From Paenibacillus donghaensis (GTDB taxonomy: Bacteria; Bacillota; Bacilli; Paenibacillales; Paenibacillaceae): 64,000 bases of DNA. Positions within the stretch are counted from its first letter, which is position 1. Each line of letters starts with the position of its first letter. Position numbers and translations under genes: made by a program. The stretch is taken from positions 6,572,001 to 6,636,000 of the forward strand of contig NZ_CP021780.1 in assembly GCF_002192415.1 (NCBI RefSeq), given 5' to 3'. Of this stretch, positions 8,801 through 18,929 are shown piece after piece. The notes under the pieces are model-generated. The model was not told the DNA's origin. It ran no database searches and saw nothing but the letters and a program-made list of their open reading frames with translations.

Positions 8801-10690
8801 GTGTTCTCCATTCGTTTTAAGCAGTGGATCGTTAGACCCTTCGTGTTTTTCACTCTGATTTTTGTGCTTAAGAGCATGTTGGCGTGGGGGGTTATCTTTG
8901 GAGATCTATTGCCATGGAAATCAATATTAACTGAAATTCCTTTTGTGTGGGCGCTCTTCTGTCTGATTGAACGTTTCGCCTCCAAGCGCAAGCTTGGATA
9001 CTATATGACTGTTAATCTGCTGTTGACCGCGATCTTCTTCGCCGCCATTATGTATTTCAAATATTATGGAGTTATTGTCACTTACCATGCGGCAGAGCAG
9101 GTGAATCAGGTCACCGCCGTCCGCAACAGCGTGTTCTCGCTCATGGACCCTTATTATCTGCTGATCTTCACCGACATTATTGTCCTGGGATTCTATTTCC
9201 TCTTCAACAAGAACGGACGCAACTATAAAAAGGATAAGATTAACCGCAGCCATATCAACGGCAACGGACGCACCGGTGCCAAAATGAAATACAGCCTGCT
9301 GTTCGCTGTCTCACTGGGGCTATGCCTGTTCAATATTCTGCCCAACAAGGCGAGCATGAATGAAATCAAAAAGGCGCAGGAAATGGGCATCCTCAATTAT
9401 GAGGCTTACACGATCTTTGCTCAAGATGAACCTGTGCTGGTCAATGCGCGCGATATCACACAGGATGCCGTCAATACGCTGAAGGGCATCGATACCGCTG
9501 CCGTCTCGCCCTATCAGGGTGCCGGCAAAGGCAAGAACCTGATTATTATTCAACTGGAGTCCTTCCAGAGCTTCCTAATGGGTCTTAAGCTGGATGGCCA
9601 GGAGGTCACGCCTAATCTCAACAAGCTGGTTCAGGACAGTCTCTATTTCTCCAATTTCTATCAGATGGTTGGCCAGGGCAACACCTCCGACGCAGAATTT
9701 GTAGTGAATACTTCTTTCTATATTCCGCCGCGTGGAGCAGCCACTATGTCTTATGTAGACCGGGTGCTGCCAAGTCTGCCGCGCCTGCTGCACGAGAATG
9801 GCTACGAAACCGCCACCTTCCATACCAATGATGTCGAGTTCTGGAACCGGAGTGAGCTCTACGAATCTCTCGGCTGGGACCACTATTATGACCATAAATT
9901 CTTCGGTGATGAGGATGTCTTCTTCTTCGGAGCTTCCGATGATGTGCTGTACAGCAAGACGGCAGGCAAGCTTCAGGAGATGAGTACATCAGGCAACCCT
10001 TTTTACGCTCAGGTTATTTCCATGTCGGCCCATCATCCGTTCACGATTCCCGAGGAGAAATACCGGATGAAGCTGCCGGAGCGGTATGAAGGTACTTTCG
10101 TAGGAGATTATATCCGTTCCCAGAATTATGCCGATGAAGCCTTCGGGAAGTTTGTCGAGGAGCTGAAGGCCAAAGGAATCTGGGACAACAGCATCATTAT
10201 GGTCTACGGCGACCATATGGGACTGCCGATTTATTCACTCGACAATGATGACAAGGAACTAATGACCGAAATATATGGCAAGGATTACAGCTATGAGCAC
10301 ATGCTTAATATTCCGTTGATTATTCATGGCGCAGGGAACAGTGGTCCGCAAACGATGGAGCAGGTGGGCGGCGAGGTCGATATTCTGCCAACTGCGGCCA
10401 GCCTGCTGGGAGTGTCGCTGGAGAACCAGCTGCACTTCGGCCAGGATCTGCTCAGCCAGACATACAATTTGCTGCCGGAGCGGTATTACCTTCCGTCCGG
10501 GTCCTTCATTGCCTCCTCGGGCCTGCTGATTCCCGGGAACAGCTTCGAAGACAATACCCAATATCCGATTGCATCGGGTCTTCAGCAGCCTGCCGCGAGC
10601 GAGGATGAATACAACCGGGCACTGAAGCTTCTGCAGCTGTCGCACAGCTATGTGTCCCAGCTTCCCGAGAAAGCTCCACAAGCGGAATAA
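8801..10690 (+). CDS. Lipoteichoic acid synthase-like sulfatase-fold membrane enzyme
   Basis: 629 residues from a GTG start with an AGAAGG site. There are five hydrophobic segments in the first 185 residues, then an extracellular phosphatase/sulfatase-fold domain. Catalytic residues of the LtaS family are in place: E253 in QLESF, T295 in GQGNTSDAEF, and the late SAHHPF and VYGDHMG metal motifs. These enzymes transfer glycerol phosphate from phosphatidylglycerol to build polyglycerol-phosphate LTA or its primer. The gene is monocistronic, convergent with a MarR gene. Which LtaS paralogue this is (LtaS, YfnI, YqgS or YvgJ type) cannot be said. Confidence 0.92.
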   Translation: MFSIRFKQWIVRPFVFFTLIFVLKSMLAWGVIFGDLLPWKSILTEIPFVWALFCLIERFASKRKLGYYMTVNLLLTAIFFAAIMYFKYYGVIVTYHAAEQVNQVTAVRNSVFSLMDPYYLLIFTDIIVLGFYFLFNKNGRNYKKDKINRSHINGNGRTGAKMKYSLLFAVSLGLCLFNILPNKASMNEIKKAQEMGILNYEAYTIFAQDEPVLVNARDITQDAVNTLKGIDTAAVSPYQGAGKGKNLIIIQLESFQSFLMGLKLDGQEVTPNLNKLVQDSLYFSNFYQMVGQGNTSDAEFVVNTSFYIPPRGAATMSYVDRVLPSLPRLLHENGYETATFHTNDVEFWNRSELYESLGWDHYYDHKFFGDEDVFFFGASDDVLYSKTAGKLQEMSTSGNPFYAQVISMSAHHPFTIPEEKYRMKLPERYEGTFVGDYIRSQNYADEAFGKFVEELKAKGIWDNSIIMVYGDHMGLPIYSLDNDDKELMTEIYGKDYSYEHMLNIPLIIHGAGNSGPQTMEQVGGEVDILPTAASLLGVSLENQLHFGQDLLSQTYNLLPERYYLPSGSFIASSGLLIPGNSFEDNTQYPIASGLQQPAASEDEYNRALKLLQLSHSYVSQLPEKAPQAE

Positions 10691-10726
10691 CGGCAGTACT
10701 TCAAGGGTAAAGACTATAATTGACAT

Positions 10727-10774
10727 ACACAAATGGCGTGCAAATTGACAACCAATTTGACACGCCATTTGTGT
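10727..10774. terminator. Long hairpin between convergent genes
   Basis: ACACAAATGGCGTG pairs perfectly with CACGCCATTTGTGT, and an inner CAAATTG/CAATTTG extends the stem. It ends two bases before the MarR stop at 10776 and follows ltaS by 37 bases. It has no long T tract on either strand, so it is probably a bidirectional terminator or transcript-end stabiliser. Confidence 0.6.
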
Positions 10775-10775
10775 G

Positions 10776-11234
10776 TTACCTAATGTGTGAAGGGATTTCC
10801 GGCGGACGCTGCTGGCTCTCCAGGATCTGGTAGCATCTGGCGAAGCACTCCAGCTCCCCCGGCTCCAGAATCGCCAAATGTTCGGCCAGCAGCAGCTTGG
10901 AGCGGTATTCCGCCTCTTTCAACAGCTCTTCGCCTGGGGGAGTAATCGTGACCACAACTGCCCTGCGGTCACATTCATCCGGCTCGCGCTGTACCAACCC
11001 GAGCAGCTCCAGACGGTCCAGCATGACCGTAACCGCACTGGACTTCACCTCCAGCTTCTCAGCCAGCTGTACTACACGCGACTTCTTCTCCTGAGCAATC
11101 ATCCGCAGTAAGCCAAACTGGGGGACGGTAAGACCAAGCTCCTGATGCAAGGACATCTGGGATATGATCCTGCGCTGTACTCTCCACATTGACAAGCCGA
11201 TACTCTCCATCAACGGATCCAATGGTTGCGGCAT
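10776..11234 (-). CDS. MarR family transcriptional regulator
   Basis: 152 residues. The winged helix with VVQLAEKLEVKSSAVTVML and the wing DRRAVVVTITPPGEELL match the MarR fold. The ATG at 11234 (MPQPLD) has GGAG 9 bases upstream and is chosen over an in-frame upstream start lacking a site. It is monocistronic and divergent from the chemoreceptor gene 245 bases away, so there is no clear target by context. It differs from the MarR protein at 462-974, which sits in an exporter operon. Confidence 0.88.
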   Translation of the reverse strand: MPQPLDPLMESIGLSMWRVQRRIISQMSLHQELGLTVPQFGLLRMIAQEKKSRVVQLAEKLEVKSSAVTVMLDRLELLGLVQREPDECDRRAVVVTITPPGEELLKEAEYRSKLLLAEHLAILEPGELECFARCYQILESQQRPPEIPSHIR

Positions 11235-11478
11235 TTCTTCAGCTCCAGTCCGTTTGAGATAAATTAAGCGTACCACTATTTGCCGCCACGCTTCAATGCT
11301 TTATCCAACACCGCCCGCACTATGCGGATTATAAGACCTTTAGCCTATTTCTCCCGGCAATTTCCGACACAAAAAAACTATATTCTAGCTAATGCTCTGC
11401 ACACACTCATGCGCTATAATCGTAGCAGTGAGAAGAGATTTCACTGAAAATAAACATTGGGTCAGGGTTGGTGAAAAG

Positions 11479-13182
11479 ATGAAATTGGCAACAAAATTAA
11501 CTTGGATGATGCTGGTCGTGCTCCTGCTCGTAGGCTCATCCATTGGATTGTTCGGTTACCGGGCCGCATACAAGCAAATTGATGAGGCAGCCGGCATAGA
11601 ATTGGTGGGGTGCGCCAATATAACCACCGGCTTGATTGATCCGGCAGACATCGCCGCCCTTGTCGCAGGGGACCAGAGCAACCTTGCAGCAATTGAGGAA
11701 CAGGTTGGCTGGATCTATGATCACAAACCTGTGTTCAAGGAAGCCTTTATCCTGTCGCTTGACGGCAAAATCCTGGCGGCAGACGCCAAAATGAAGGAAC
11801 GGGGTTATAAGGCAGGCGACAGCTTCTATTTCAATCAAAAAGATAAAGAGATGATCCTGTCAATGGGAATGAAACATGATGATGTCTACTCCAAAGTTTA
11901 TACATACGAAGGAACCTCACTCAAGACCGGTTATGGCCCAATCTATCAGGATCATGATCCCTCCAAACCTATTGTTGCACTAATGGCAATCAATTTCGAC
12001 GGACCTCTAATTCAGGAACGGACTATGGATATTATTGTACAGCCTTTTATTATTGGAGCCTCCATTCTGGTGCTGGCTATCCTGGCTGCCTATCTGGTGA
12101 TCCGCCGCATGATCCGCCCGCTTACCAGCCTTTCCCAATCCGTTAATCTGGTAGCTAAGGGAGACCTCACCCAAGAACCTATCCTGCTTAGCAACAAGGA
12201 TGAGATCGGCTTGCTGGCGCGTGATTTCAATGAAATGACCCTGAATCTGCGCAACCTTATCACCCAGGTTAATGATACCTCACTGCAGGTGGCGTCCTCC
12301 TCGCAGGAGCTGTCGGCCAGTGCCCAGGAAACCAACCGGGCAGGAGAACACAGCGTGAACGTAACCATTGATCTTGCCGACGGCGCACACTCACAGCTGC
12401 AGAATCTTGAGGCCAGCTACAAGGCAGTTCAGGAGATGTCCCGCTTCATCAGCGTTATAGCAGGGACTGCCGGCACTGCGGTGGAGCATGCCAACATCAA
12501 TACAGAGAAAGCCCGGACCGGCCGGGAATCGATGGATTCCACCACAGAGCAGCTGATGGTAATGAGCGGCAGCATCAGCATGCTCTCGGGAATCATCAAT
12601 CGGCTGTCCAGCCACTCCAAGGAAATTGAGAGTATTGTCAGCGTGATTGCCAGCATTGCAGAGGAGACCAACCTGCTGTCACTGAATGCCGCAATAGAAG
12701 CCGCCCGTGCCGGCGAGGAAGGACGCGGATTCGCCGTTGTGGCCCAGTCCGTGCGCAAGCTGGCGGAACGTTCCGCCAAGTCGGCCGCCCAGATTGGCTC
12801 GCTGATCGAGATGATTGTCCGCCAGATGGACAAGGCCACTGAGATGATGGCTTACTCCTCACAGGAAATGGAGCAAAGCACGGCGCTGGTTGATACCGCA
12901 GGGGTATCCTTTGCCGAGATTGAGGAGTCGGTATCCGGCATGGCTGTCCAGAGCCAGCAGATTTCTGCGACGGTAGGCGAGTTGTCCGAACTGGCTGGCG
13001 GATTGGTCACGGCGATTCAGCATATTGTCGCCGTCTCCAACCAGACCGCCGAAGGCGCCGAGACCTTGTCGGCAGCCTCGCAGGAGCAGCTGGCCGCGAT
13101 GGAGGAAGTGGAATCTTCCGCCGCATTCCTGTCGTCCATGGCCGACAAGCTGCAAATGCTGGTCGAACGATTTAAGGTGTAG
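11479..13182 (+). CDS. Methyl-accepting chemotaxis protein
   Basis: 567 residues in the classic layout: transmembrane segment at about 8-28, extracellular Cache-like sensor at about 30-185, second transmembrane segment at about 190-212, HAMP, then the MA signalling domain. The hairpin tip, the most conserved part of all MCPs, is present ([20 protein letters not shown]). The ATG at 11479 follows GGTTGGTG; in-frame upstream codons from 11392 lack a ribosome site. It would signal through CheW-CheA. The ligand is unknown. It is single-gene, and repeat element 1 and a strong terminator follow. Confidence 0.95.
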   Translation: MKLATKLTWMMLVVLLLVGSSIGLFGYRAAYKQIDEAAGIELVGCANITTGLIDPADIAALVAGDQSNLAAIEEQVGWIYDHKPVFKEAFILSLDGKILAADAKMKERGYKAGDSFYFNQKDKEMILSMGMKHDDVYSKVYTYEGTSLKTGYGPIYQDHDPSKPIVALMAINFDGPLIQERTMDIIVQPFIIGASILVLAILAAYLVIRRMIRPLTSLSQSVNLVAKGDLTQEPILLSNKDEIGLLARDFNEMTLNLRNLITQVNDTSLQVASSSQELSASAQETNRAGEHSVNVTIDLADGAHSQLQNLEASYKAVQEMSRFISVIAGTAGTAVEHANINTEKARTGRESMDSTTEQLMVMSGSISMLSGIINRLSSHSKEIESIVSVIASIAEETNLLSLNAAIEAARAGEEGRGFAVVAQSVRKLAERSAKSAAQIGSLIEMIVRQMDKATEMMAYSSQEMEQSTALVDTAGVSFAEIEESVSGMAVQSQQISATVGELSELAGGLVTAIQHIVAVSNQTAEGAETLSAASQEQLAAMEEVESSAAFLSSMADKLQMLVERFKV

Positions 13183-13225
13183 AATCCTTATCATAGGTTC
13201 GTGCCGTTGATATAGTTGCACAAGT

Positions 13226-13500
13226 GGCGACTACTTAGGTCCCATTGAGGATTCAGAATGCTGCACTAGAGCCTTCAGAGAAATTAGATGCGAAAGTGCA
13301 TCTAATTTCAGTTGAAACTCCTGATATCGGGCAAATAAGTGCGAATCTGCAACTATTTTCGCGTAAATCGACTCTTTAGCGCTCAGAACCCAAAATTAGA
13401 TGCGCTTTCGCACTTATTTGCTCTAAAACGGAAAAACCCGCCGAATTAGATGCAGATTCGCAACTAAATCCGTGGGATGTTTATGAAACTAATTAATTCC
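13226..13500 (+). mobile_element. MITE-like repeat element, copy 1 (right end not recognised)
   Basis: The left terminal repeat GGCGACTACTTAGG is at 13226-13239 (12 of 14 bases match the other copies). Four 28-bp imperfect palindromes (11-bp arms, 6-nt loop) start at 13281, 13332, 13393 and 13443, a 51/61/50 spacing identical to the copy at 41875. The sequences between the palindromes are also homologous between copies. The right terminal repeat was not found, so it is lost or diverged. No coding capacity is seen. Confidence 0.8.
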
Positions 13501-13544
13501 CACTCGAACTGACGGACCCATGCAAAGAGCCAAGCTTACTTTAT

Positions 13545-13588
13545 ACCAAAAACCAGAAACTACCCGCAGGTGGTTTCTGGTTTTTGGT
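13545..13588. terminator. Strong bidirectional terminator between convergent genes
   Basis: ACCAAAAACCAGAAAC pairs perfectly with GTTTCTGGTTTTTGGT (16 bp) around a 12-nt loop. It lies between the end of the chemoreceptor gene and the end of the MHYT-GGDEF-EAL gene. The A-rich and T-rich arms suit termination in both directions. Confidence 0.85.
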
Positions 13589-13635
13589 GTTCCATGGCTA
13601 TGGTCCCTTGTCCTGCTCATAGGTTCTGCATCCGG

Positions 13636-15648
13636 TCAGGCTGTATTCGCTATGAACCATTCTCCCAGTTCATGAACAGGCATGGGCTTGCCGTAATAAT
13701 ACCCCTGCATGACATTGCAGCCAAGCGACTGCAGCAGCTCAATCTGCTCCGAAGTCTCTACTCCCTCAGCCACAACCTCCATGTTCAGATTGCTGGCAAT
13801 GGCAATGATATTGCTGATAATGGCTTTCTTCGAGTGCATCTTGCTCTTGCGGATAAAGATCTGGTCAATCTTAAGGGTATTGACCGGAATCTCATCAAGA
13901 TTGCCCAGCGAGGAGAAGCCGGTTCCGAAATCATCAAGGGAGACTCTGACCCCAAGCAGCCTCAGCTTGGACAGTTGGGCGACCGTCTCCTCCATATTGT
14001 TCATCGCAATCGATTCGGTGATCTCAAGCTCCAGGAAATGCGGCTCCAGACCCGCCCGTATCAGTGCTTCCTCGACTATCTCATACAACCCTCCGCCCTC
14101 AAACATCCGGGCCGACATGTTGATGGATACGGCAACATTCACCACCCGCTCCCGGTGCCAGAGCATATTCTGGCTGCATACCTCATGCAGCATCCAATAG
14201 GTGATCGGGACAATCAGTCCGGTCTCCTCCGCAATCGGAATGAATTCTACCGGCGAGATGATTCCATGCTCCGGATGCCTCCAGCGCAGCAGTGCCTCCA
14301 GGCCTACCGTAACATTCATCAAAGAATCCCACTTGGGCTGATACACGACCATAAATTCGGAGCGGGCCAGCGCTTTGCGCAGATCCTTCTCCAGAGACAT
14401 CCGGCGCAGCTGATGCCGGTTCATCTCCTGGTCGAAGATGCTGAACTTGTTCTTGCCCGAATCCTTCGCTGTATACAATGCCGTGTCTGCGGCTTTCATT
14501 AGAGAGGATCGGTCCGTCCCGTGCAGCGGTGCCATGCTGATGCCGAGGCTTGCCGTTACATACAGCTCATTCTGCTCTATGCTGTAATATTTCTTAAGCT
14601 CCTGCAGCAGGTTCAGCGCCTCATCCTGCGCCCGCTCCACCGTGCAGTCCGGCAGGGCAATCAGAAATTCGTCACCGCCGAGCCGGAACACCTTCCCCCT
14701 GCCGTCCACACCTGCCCTGAGGCGCCGCGCAACCTCCTGCAGCAGCATATCGCCAATGTCATGACCCAATGTATCATTAATCGATTTGAAGCGGTCCAGA
14801 TCAACAAAAAATACCGCTCCGGTCGTTTTGCCAAAGAAATCCTGGTTGAAATAACGCTCCAGACCATGACGATTGGGCAAGCCGGTCAATGGATCGTGAT
14901 AAGCCATCCTCTCCAGCACATGGCGATCCAGCAGCACAGCTCCCCCGGAGACCGCCAGCATAAACAGGGTGATCATCGACACGCCGACCAGCAGGATCAC
15001 ATCGGTCTTCATCAAAGGGAGGCCTGGCTCCAGCCAGCCGGAGTAGCTGAATTCACTTCCCCTGATACTTGCGTAATGCATGCCCGTTACAGATAGACCT
15101 ATTAACAAGGCCGATAGCAGCTTCCAGAGGCTGAACCCGGAGTTCATTCTGAATCTGCGCAGCTGCAAGATCCCCAGACAAACAAAGAGCACGGCGAATA
15201 ATACAGCAGCTCCCTGATAGAACAGATTGTAGTGGATGGTGGCCTGCATTTCCATCGCGGACATCCCGATATAATGCATCCCCGACATCCCCCCGCTCAG
15301 CAACAGTCCGGCTGCAAGCAGACGCAGCGGCTGCACACGTGAAGCCGAGGATGCAAGCCCAAGTGCCAGATAGCACAGCACGATGCTGACCAGCAGCGAC
15401 AGGGCCGTCCGGCCCGGGTGATAGCTGACTTCAACCGGCAGGCGGCTTGCCATGATGCCGACAAAATGCATGGCCCATACGCCGCTCCCAAGCACACTGG
15501 CTCCAGAGAGCAGCCATAGCCGCCGGACCCTGCCCGCCGAACGAAAGACCTGCGATATTAGATTAAGCGCCGAATACGCTGCGGTTACAGCAATCGCAAA
15601 AGATAGTAATACAATCCATATGTTGTAGTGGATTCCCATTTGATCCAT
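13636..15648 (-). CDS. MHYT-GGDEF-EAL cyclic di-GMP enzyme
   Basis: 670 residues. Seven membrane segments carry three MHYT-type motifs (WAMHFVG, SGMHYIG, TGMHYAS), a sensor proposed to bind a metal or a gas. The cytoplasmic GGDEF domain has an intact LGGDEF site, and the EAL domain has an intact GLEALLRWRH, plus the DDFGTGFSSL and late EGVET motifs needed for phosphodiesterase activity. Both cyclase and phosphodiesterase activities are possible; which dominates cannot be told. The ATG at 15648 follows GAAGAGG, and the earlier in-frame start at 15702 lacks a site. It resembles B. subtilis YkoW-type layouts but without PAS. Confidence 0.95.
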   Translation of the reverse strand: MDQMGIHYNIWIVLLSFAIAVTAAYSALNLISQVFRSAGRVRRLWLLSGASVLGSGVWAMHFVGIMASRLPVEVSYHPGRTALSLLVSIVLCYLALGLASSASRVQPLRLLAAGLLLSGGMSGMHYIGMSAMEMQATIHYNLFYQGAAVLFAVLFVCLGILQLRRFRMNSGFSLWKLLSALLIGLSVTGMHYASIRGSEFSYSGWLEPGLPLMKTDVILLVGVSMITLFMLAVSGGAVLLDRHVLERMAYHDPLTGLPNRHGLERYFNQDFFGKTTGAVFFVDLDRFKSINDTLGHDIGDMLLQEVARRLRAGVDGRGKVFRLGGDEFLIALPDCTVERAQDEALNLLQELKKYYSIEQNELYVTASLGISMAPLHGTDRSSLMKAADTALYTAKDSGKNKFSIFDQEMNRHQLRRMSLEKDLRKALARSEFMVVYQPKWDSLMNVTVGLEALLRWRHPEHGIISPVEFIPIAEETGLIVPITYWMLHEVCSQNMLWHRERVVNVAVSINMSARMFEGGGLYEIVEEALIRAGLEPHFLELEITESIAMNNMEETVAQLSKLRLLGVRVSLDDFGTGFSSLGNLDEIPVNTLKIDQIFIRKSKMHSKKAIISNIIAIASNLNMEVVAEGVETSEQIELLQSLGCNVMQGYYYGKPMPVHELGEWFIANTA

Positions 15649-15876
15649 AGTCAACCTCTTCACCGGTTTTAAATATCGCAATCGCTGCCGCGTAATTCTC
15701 AAGTAAACATCAGTACACGAGTATCAGAAGAGGAAAATATGCGTAAAGATTTTAGGTTATCCTGAAAAGCAACTTCAGGTGTATTTTACCTTGTAACGGT
15801 CAGGCTGTCTAAGTAAATACTGGAACTTGAACCCTTTTTTCGAACTGTGCAAACAATGTCCATATTTGCTTTAAAC

Positions 15877-17538
15877 TTATCCCCGCAGCTGGGTAAATCC
15901 GCCGGAAGTCATTGACTTATGAGGAAAGATCATGCGCCAGAGCAGCGTATTGACGATTACCAGAACTGCCAGATAGATGTAAGAACCAGCAGGAATTAAG
16001 GTAAACAGATAATGCACCGCAGCCATGACCATCAGAATCAAGAGCAGGCCAAACATTTTTAAGGAGAAATCGCTCTGCTTGGACGCCTCATATTTCTCCG
16101 AGAAGGGCAGTGATTTAGGGAATATCTGGAAACAAATGACGGCATAGATCATTTGAGCGAAGAATACGGCCACCAGATCAGGGATGATGCGAACGCCATA
16201 TAACCAGGTAAACACCACAGCCATCACGGCGAATGTCGGCACAACCAGCCTTAGCACAGCCGCCTTCAGCATTCCACGGTGGATCGGCGCAGTCTCAGGC
16301 AGCGGAATCACTCTGTAGATCCATGCCCCTTTGTAACTGGCGGAATAACGCAGCATATGGACCACAGTGGTCAGCAGCATGGCACTGAAATAGATAAACA
16401 GATAGGTTTTGGATGCTCCCATTCCAGCCTGAGTCCCGTCCCACACCTGATTAAAGATAAACAGAAAAGGAAACACGAGCGAAAGCCCCACAGTAGGATA
16501 TACCTTCAGCTTGAAATCACGCTCATTGCGCATCATCGACCAGGTGAACCGGAAGAACATCCCTTCTATAGGGTTACGGCAGACCAAGCGCGAGAGCCAG
16601 GCGGCCATCCTGCCGCTGTCTTTGCCCCCCACTCCTTGCTCAGCGAGTTTCTGCAGGCTTCGTTCAAACAGCGGCATCACGCGAACATATACGACCATCA
16701 GCACAATTGGAAGCACCACGGCACACGCTGCCAGCAGCAGCAGACCCAGATCCCTTGCTCCGCCCAGCAGCACCTCAAAGACAGACGCAAACCAGATTGG
16801 AGAGATCAGATACTGCCACCAGGCCGGCTTAAAGGCTATACTCAGCTCTACTACATCAAATAGCCGGATCACCAGCTGATTGCCGACCGTGATGCCAACG
16901 GTTAGCATAATCTGCATATAGTTGATGATATCTTTAATCTTCTCTCCGTCAAAAAACCGCATGATCAGCAAATACAGCAGCGCTGTAATCACCAGAATGA
17001 AGCAGTCCATCAGCACAATGAGCACCGCATAAATCAGGAAGAACAGGATGCCCTGCTTGAAGAGAGAGAATATCAGCGAAGGCCCCATCAGCGAGAAGGT
17101 CAGGATAAATAAATAGATCAAGATATGAATGGACTTCGCCATATTCAGCGTGCGGCGGTCCACAGGCTTGGAGAACAGGATATCCTTATCCCGCAAATCG
17201 AGCATTACCGAGGAGAAATCAGAGACCAGGGTGGTCGTGATCATAAACATCGCGAAGCCGAACAGCATACTCATGGACAGCATGTAGCTTCCCCCCACAA
17301 ACATTAGAGGAGTCATCATCAATCCAATAAGAACATAGAACCACTGCACACCCAGCGGCGAACCTTCCTTCTTCTCCTTTCTCTCCTTCTTCTGTGACAC
17401 CAGCAGCGTGGGCGTTCTTCTGCCATCCATCAAAAGCTTGACCTGAAGGATGCTGCGCATCATCCGGTAGTCAACGCCCCCCCTAGTAAATGCCCCTTCC
17501 AGCTTGTCCAGCAGCTTCAGCACAGGATTATCCTTCAT
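15877..17538 (-). CDS. ABC exporter permease (large, ABC-2-like)
   Basis: 553 residues with about 12-14 hydrophobic segments in two blocks, and a basic N-terminus. It starts at an ATG at 17538 that overlaps the end of the upstream ATPase gene by 11 bases and has GAAGGGG upstream, so it is coupled. No similarity strong enough to name the substrate is visible. Pairs of an ABC ATPase and such a long permease are frequent in Bacillota (putative ABC exporter family) and often uncharacterised. Confidence 0.85.
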   Translation of the reverse strand: MKDNPVLKLLDKLEGAFTRGGVDYRMMRSILQVKLLMDGRRTPTLLVSQKKERKEKKEGSPLGVQWFYVLIGLMMTPLMFVGGSYMLSMSMLFGFAMFMITTTLVSDFSSVMLDLRDKDILFSKPVDRRTLNMAKSIHILIYLFILTFSLMGPSLIFSLFKQGILFFLIYAVLIVLMDCFILVITALLYLLIMRFFDGEKIKDIINYMQIMLTVGITVGNQLVIRLFDVVELSIAFKPAWWQYLISPIWFASVFEVLLGGARDLGLLLLAACAVVLPIVLMVVYVRVMPLFERSLQKLAEQGVGGKDSGRMAAWLSRLVCRNPIEGMFFRFTWSMMRNERDFKLKVYPTVGLSLVFPFLFIFNQVWDGTQAGMGASKTYLFIYFSAMLLTTVVHMLRYSASYKGAWIYRVIPLPETAPIHRGMLKAAVLRLVVPTFAVMAVVFTWLYGVRIIPDLVAVFFAQMIYAVICFQIFPKSLPFSEKYEASKQSDFSLKMFGLLLILMVMAAVHYLFTLIPAGSYIYLAVLVIVNTLLWRMIFPHKSMTSGGFTQLRG

Positions 17539-18331
17539 GGGATTCCCCTTCAACCACCGCAACGAATTCACCGGCAATATCAAGGTATTTATCAAACCCT
17601 GTCAGCTCATTAAAAATACCCTCCAGCGAGCCTTCTCTGCTCATCTCCTTAAGCTCCGTGAAGCTGCCGTCGGCAATGATGTCCCCGCCGCTGAGCAGGA
17701 TAATCCGGCTGCTGATCTTCTCCACGACATCCATAATATGCGAGGAGTAGAAGATCGTCTTCCCTCTGGCGGCAAGCGAAGCAAAGATCTCCTTCACCAC
17801 CATAACGGAGTTGGCATCCAGTCCGCTCAGCGGCTCGTCCAGAAATAGAATATCCGGATCATGCAGCATGCTGGAGATCAGTAGCACCTTCTGCTTCATA
17901 CCTTTGGAGTAAGACACGATACGGTTGTCAAAAGCCTTGTCCAGCCCCAGCAGAGCCGCCAGCTTCTCTGCTTTGCCTGCGGCATCGCTGCGCTCCATTC
18001 CATATAACTCACCGATAAAGGTCAGATACTCCCTGGCAGTCAGACTGTCGTACAATTCGGCAACTTCCGGCACATAGCCAATTCGCCGCTTGTAGGCCAC
18101 ATCTCCGCTGGAGATATCTTGGCCGAAGATTTCAACGGTTCCGTTATACCCTTCCACAAGACCGAGCATAATCTTGACAGTCGTGCTTTTGCCTGCCCCG
18201 TTAGGGCCTATGTATCCAATGATCTGACCCCGGTATACCTTAAGGTCAATCCCTCTGAGCACCATTCTGTCGCTGTAATTCATCCATAAGCCGGAAATGG
18301 AAATTACCGGTTCTTCTTCTGTTAAGCCCAT
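17528..18331 (-). CDS. ABC transporter ATP-binding protein
   Basis: 267 residues. Walker A GPNGAGKST, signature YSKGMKQKVLL, Walker B ILFLDEPLSGLD and a switch histidine in YSSHIMD are all present. The SKGM signature is typical of ABC-2 and drug or lipid exporters. The ATG at 18331 has GGAAGGGG 8 bases upstream, and earlier in-frame ATGs lack one. It energises the permease encoded immediately downstream. Confidence 0.93.
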   Translation of the reverse strand: MGLTEEEPVISISGLWMNYSDRMVLRGIDLKVYRGQIIGYIGPNGAGKSTTVKIMLGLVEGYNGTVEIFGQDISSGDVAYKRRIGYVPEVAELYDSLTAREYLTFIGELYGMERSDAAGKAEKLAALLGLDKAFDNRIVSYSKGMKQKVLLISSMLHDPDILFLDEPLSGLDANSVMVVKEIFASLAARGKTIFYSSHIMDVVEKISSRIILLSGGDIIADGSFTELKEMSREGSLEGIFNELTGFDKYLDIAGEFVAVVEGESHEG

Positions 18332-18437
18332 ATGTATAACCCCTTCCATATTTTTCATTCTATTCATAGTTATCTTATCAAATATTCCAACAATTTACAC
18401 TTCGCAAAAGTTAGTCCGTGTGTCCGATTAATGCAGC

Positions 18438-18482
18438 AAGAGGTGCCGTCAGCCATTTCGCGGCTTGCTGGCACCCCTCTTC
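18438..18482. terminator. Imperfect hairpin, possible terminator
   Basis: AAGAGG-TGCC pairs with GGCA-CCCCTCTT with internal mismatches. There is no strong T tract on either strand. It lies downstream of the small minus-strand gene at 18534. Weak call. Confidence 0.35.
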
Positions 18483-18533
18483 TCTTCATACTTATTCAAA
18501 ATCACTAAGTAGCGGTTAGCGTGGGCGCTCTAG

Positions 18534-18713
18534 TTATCGGCCTGGGTAAACCCCACAGCGGTACATACTAACGAACTCAATTCCCCAGACGATAACCACT
18601 TGTATAAGCATTTGCCGTCCTTCATTAGATTTCAGAAAATCCACAGTACGGCGAACAATATGTTCGATGCTTGTCCACATTTTGCGAACAGTAATTTCCA
18701 GTAGCATCTTCAT
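18534..18713 (-). CDS. Small protein of unknown function, 59 residues
   Basis: A short reading frame with a strong AGGGGGAGG site 4-5 bases before the ATG at 18713. It encodes a basic, amphipathic first half and a hydrophobic segment near the C-terminus (MLIQVVIVWGIEFVSMY). No recognised family. It could be a small membrane-associated protein. The good ribosome site and an AT-rich upstream region favour a real gene, but codon-level evidence is thin. An in-frame upstream ATG at 18803 has no site. Confidence 0.4.
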   Translation of the reverse strand: MKMLLEITVRKMWTSIEHIVRRTVDFLKSNEGRQMLIQVVIVWGIEFVSMYRCGVYPGR

Positions 18714-18929
18714 CAAGCCTCCCCCTGTCTTCTCAGCTGCACCCACCCCAATATAAGCAGAGCAACCAAGATATTCATCAATAAGGGTGTATCTGGACAC
18801 CATTAATAATGAAAGTAGATAATTGGCTTATTCATATAATATAGTGTATTGTTACGAAATATAAATCTGCAACTTTTTTCCATTACATGCGTCAATAATA
18901 CATATATATAAAATGGGCAGTCTGTACAA

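Noticed and set aside
13281..13470. Regularly spaced palindromic units resembling a CRISPR array
   Set aside because: Units vary in sequence, spacers are homologous between distant copies rather than unique, only four units occur, and no cas genes are present.
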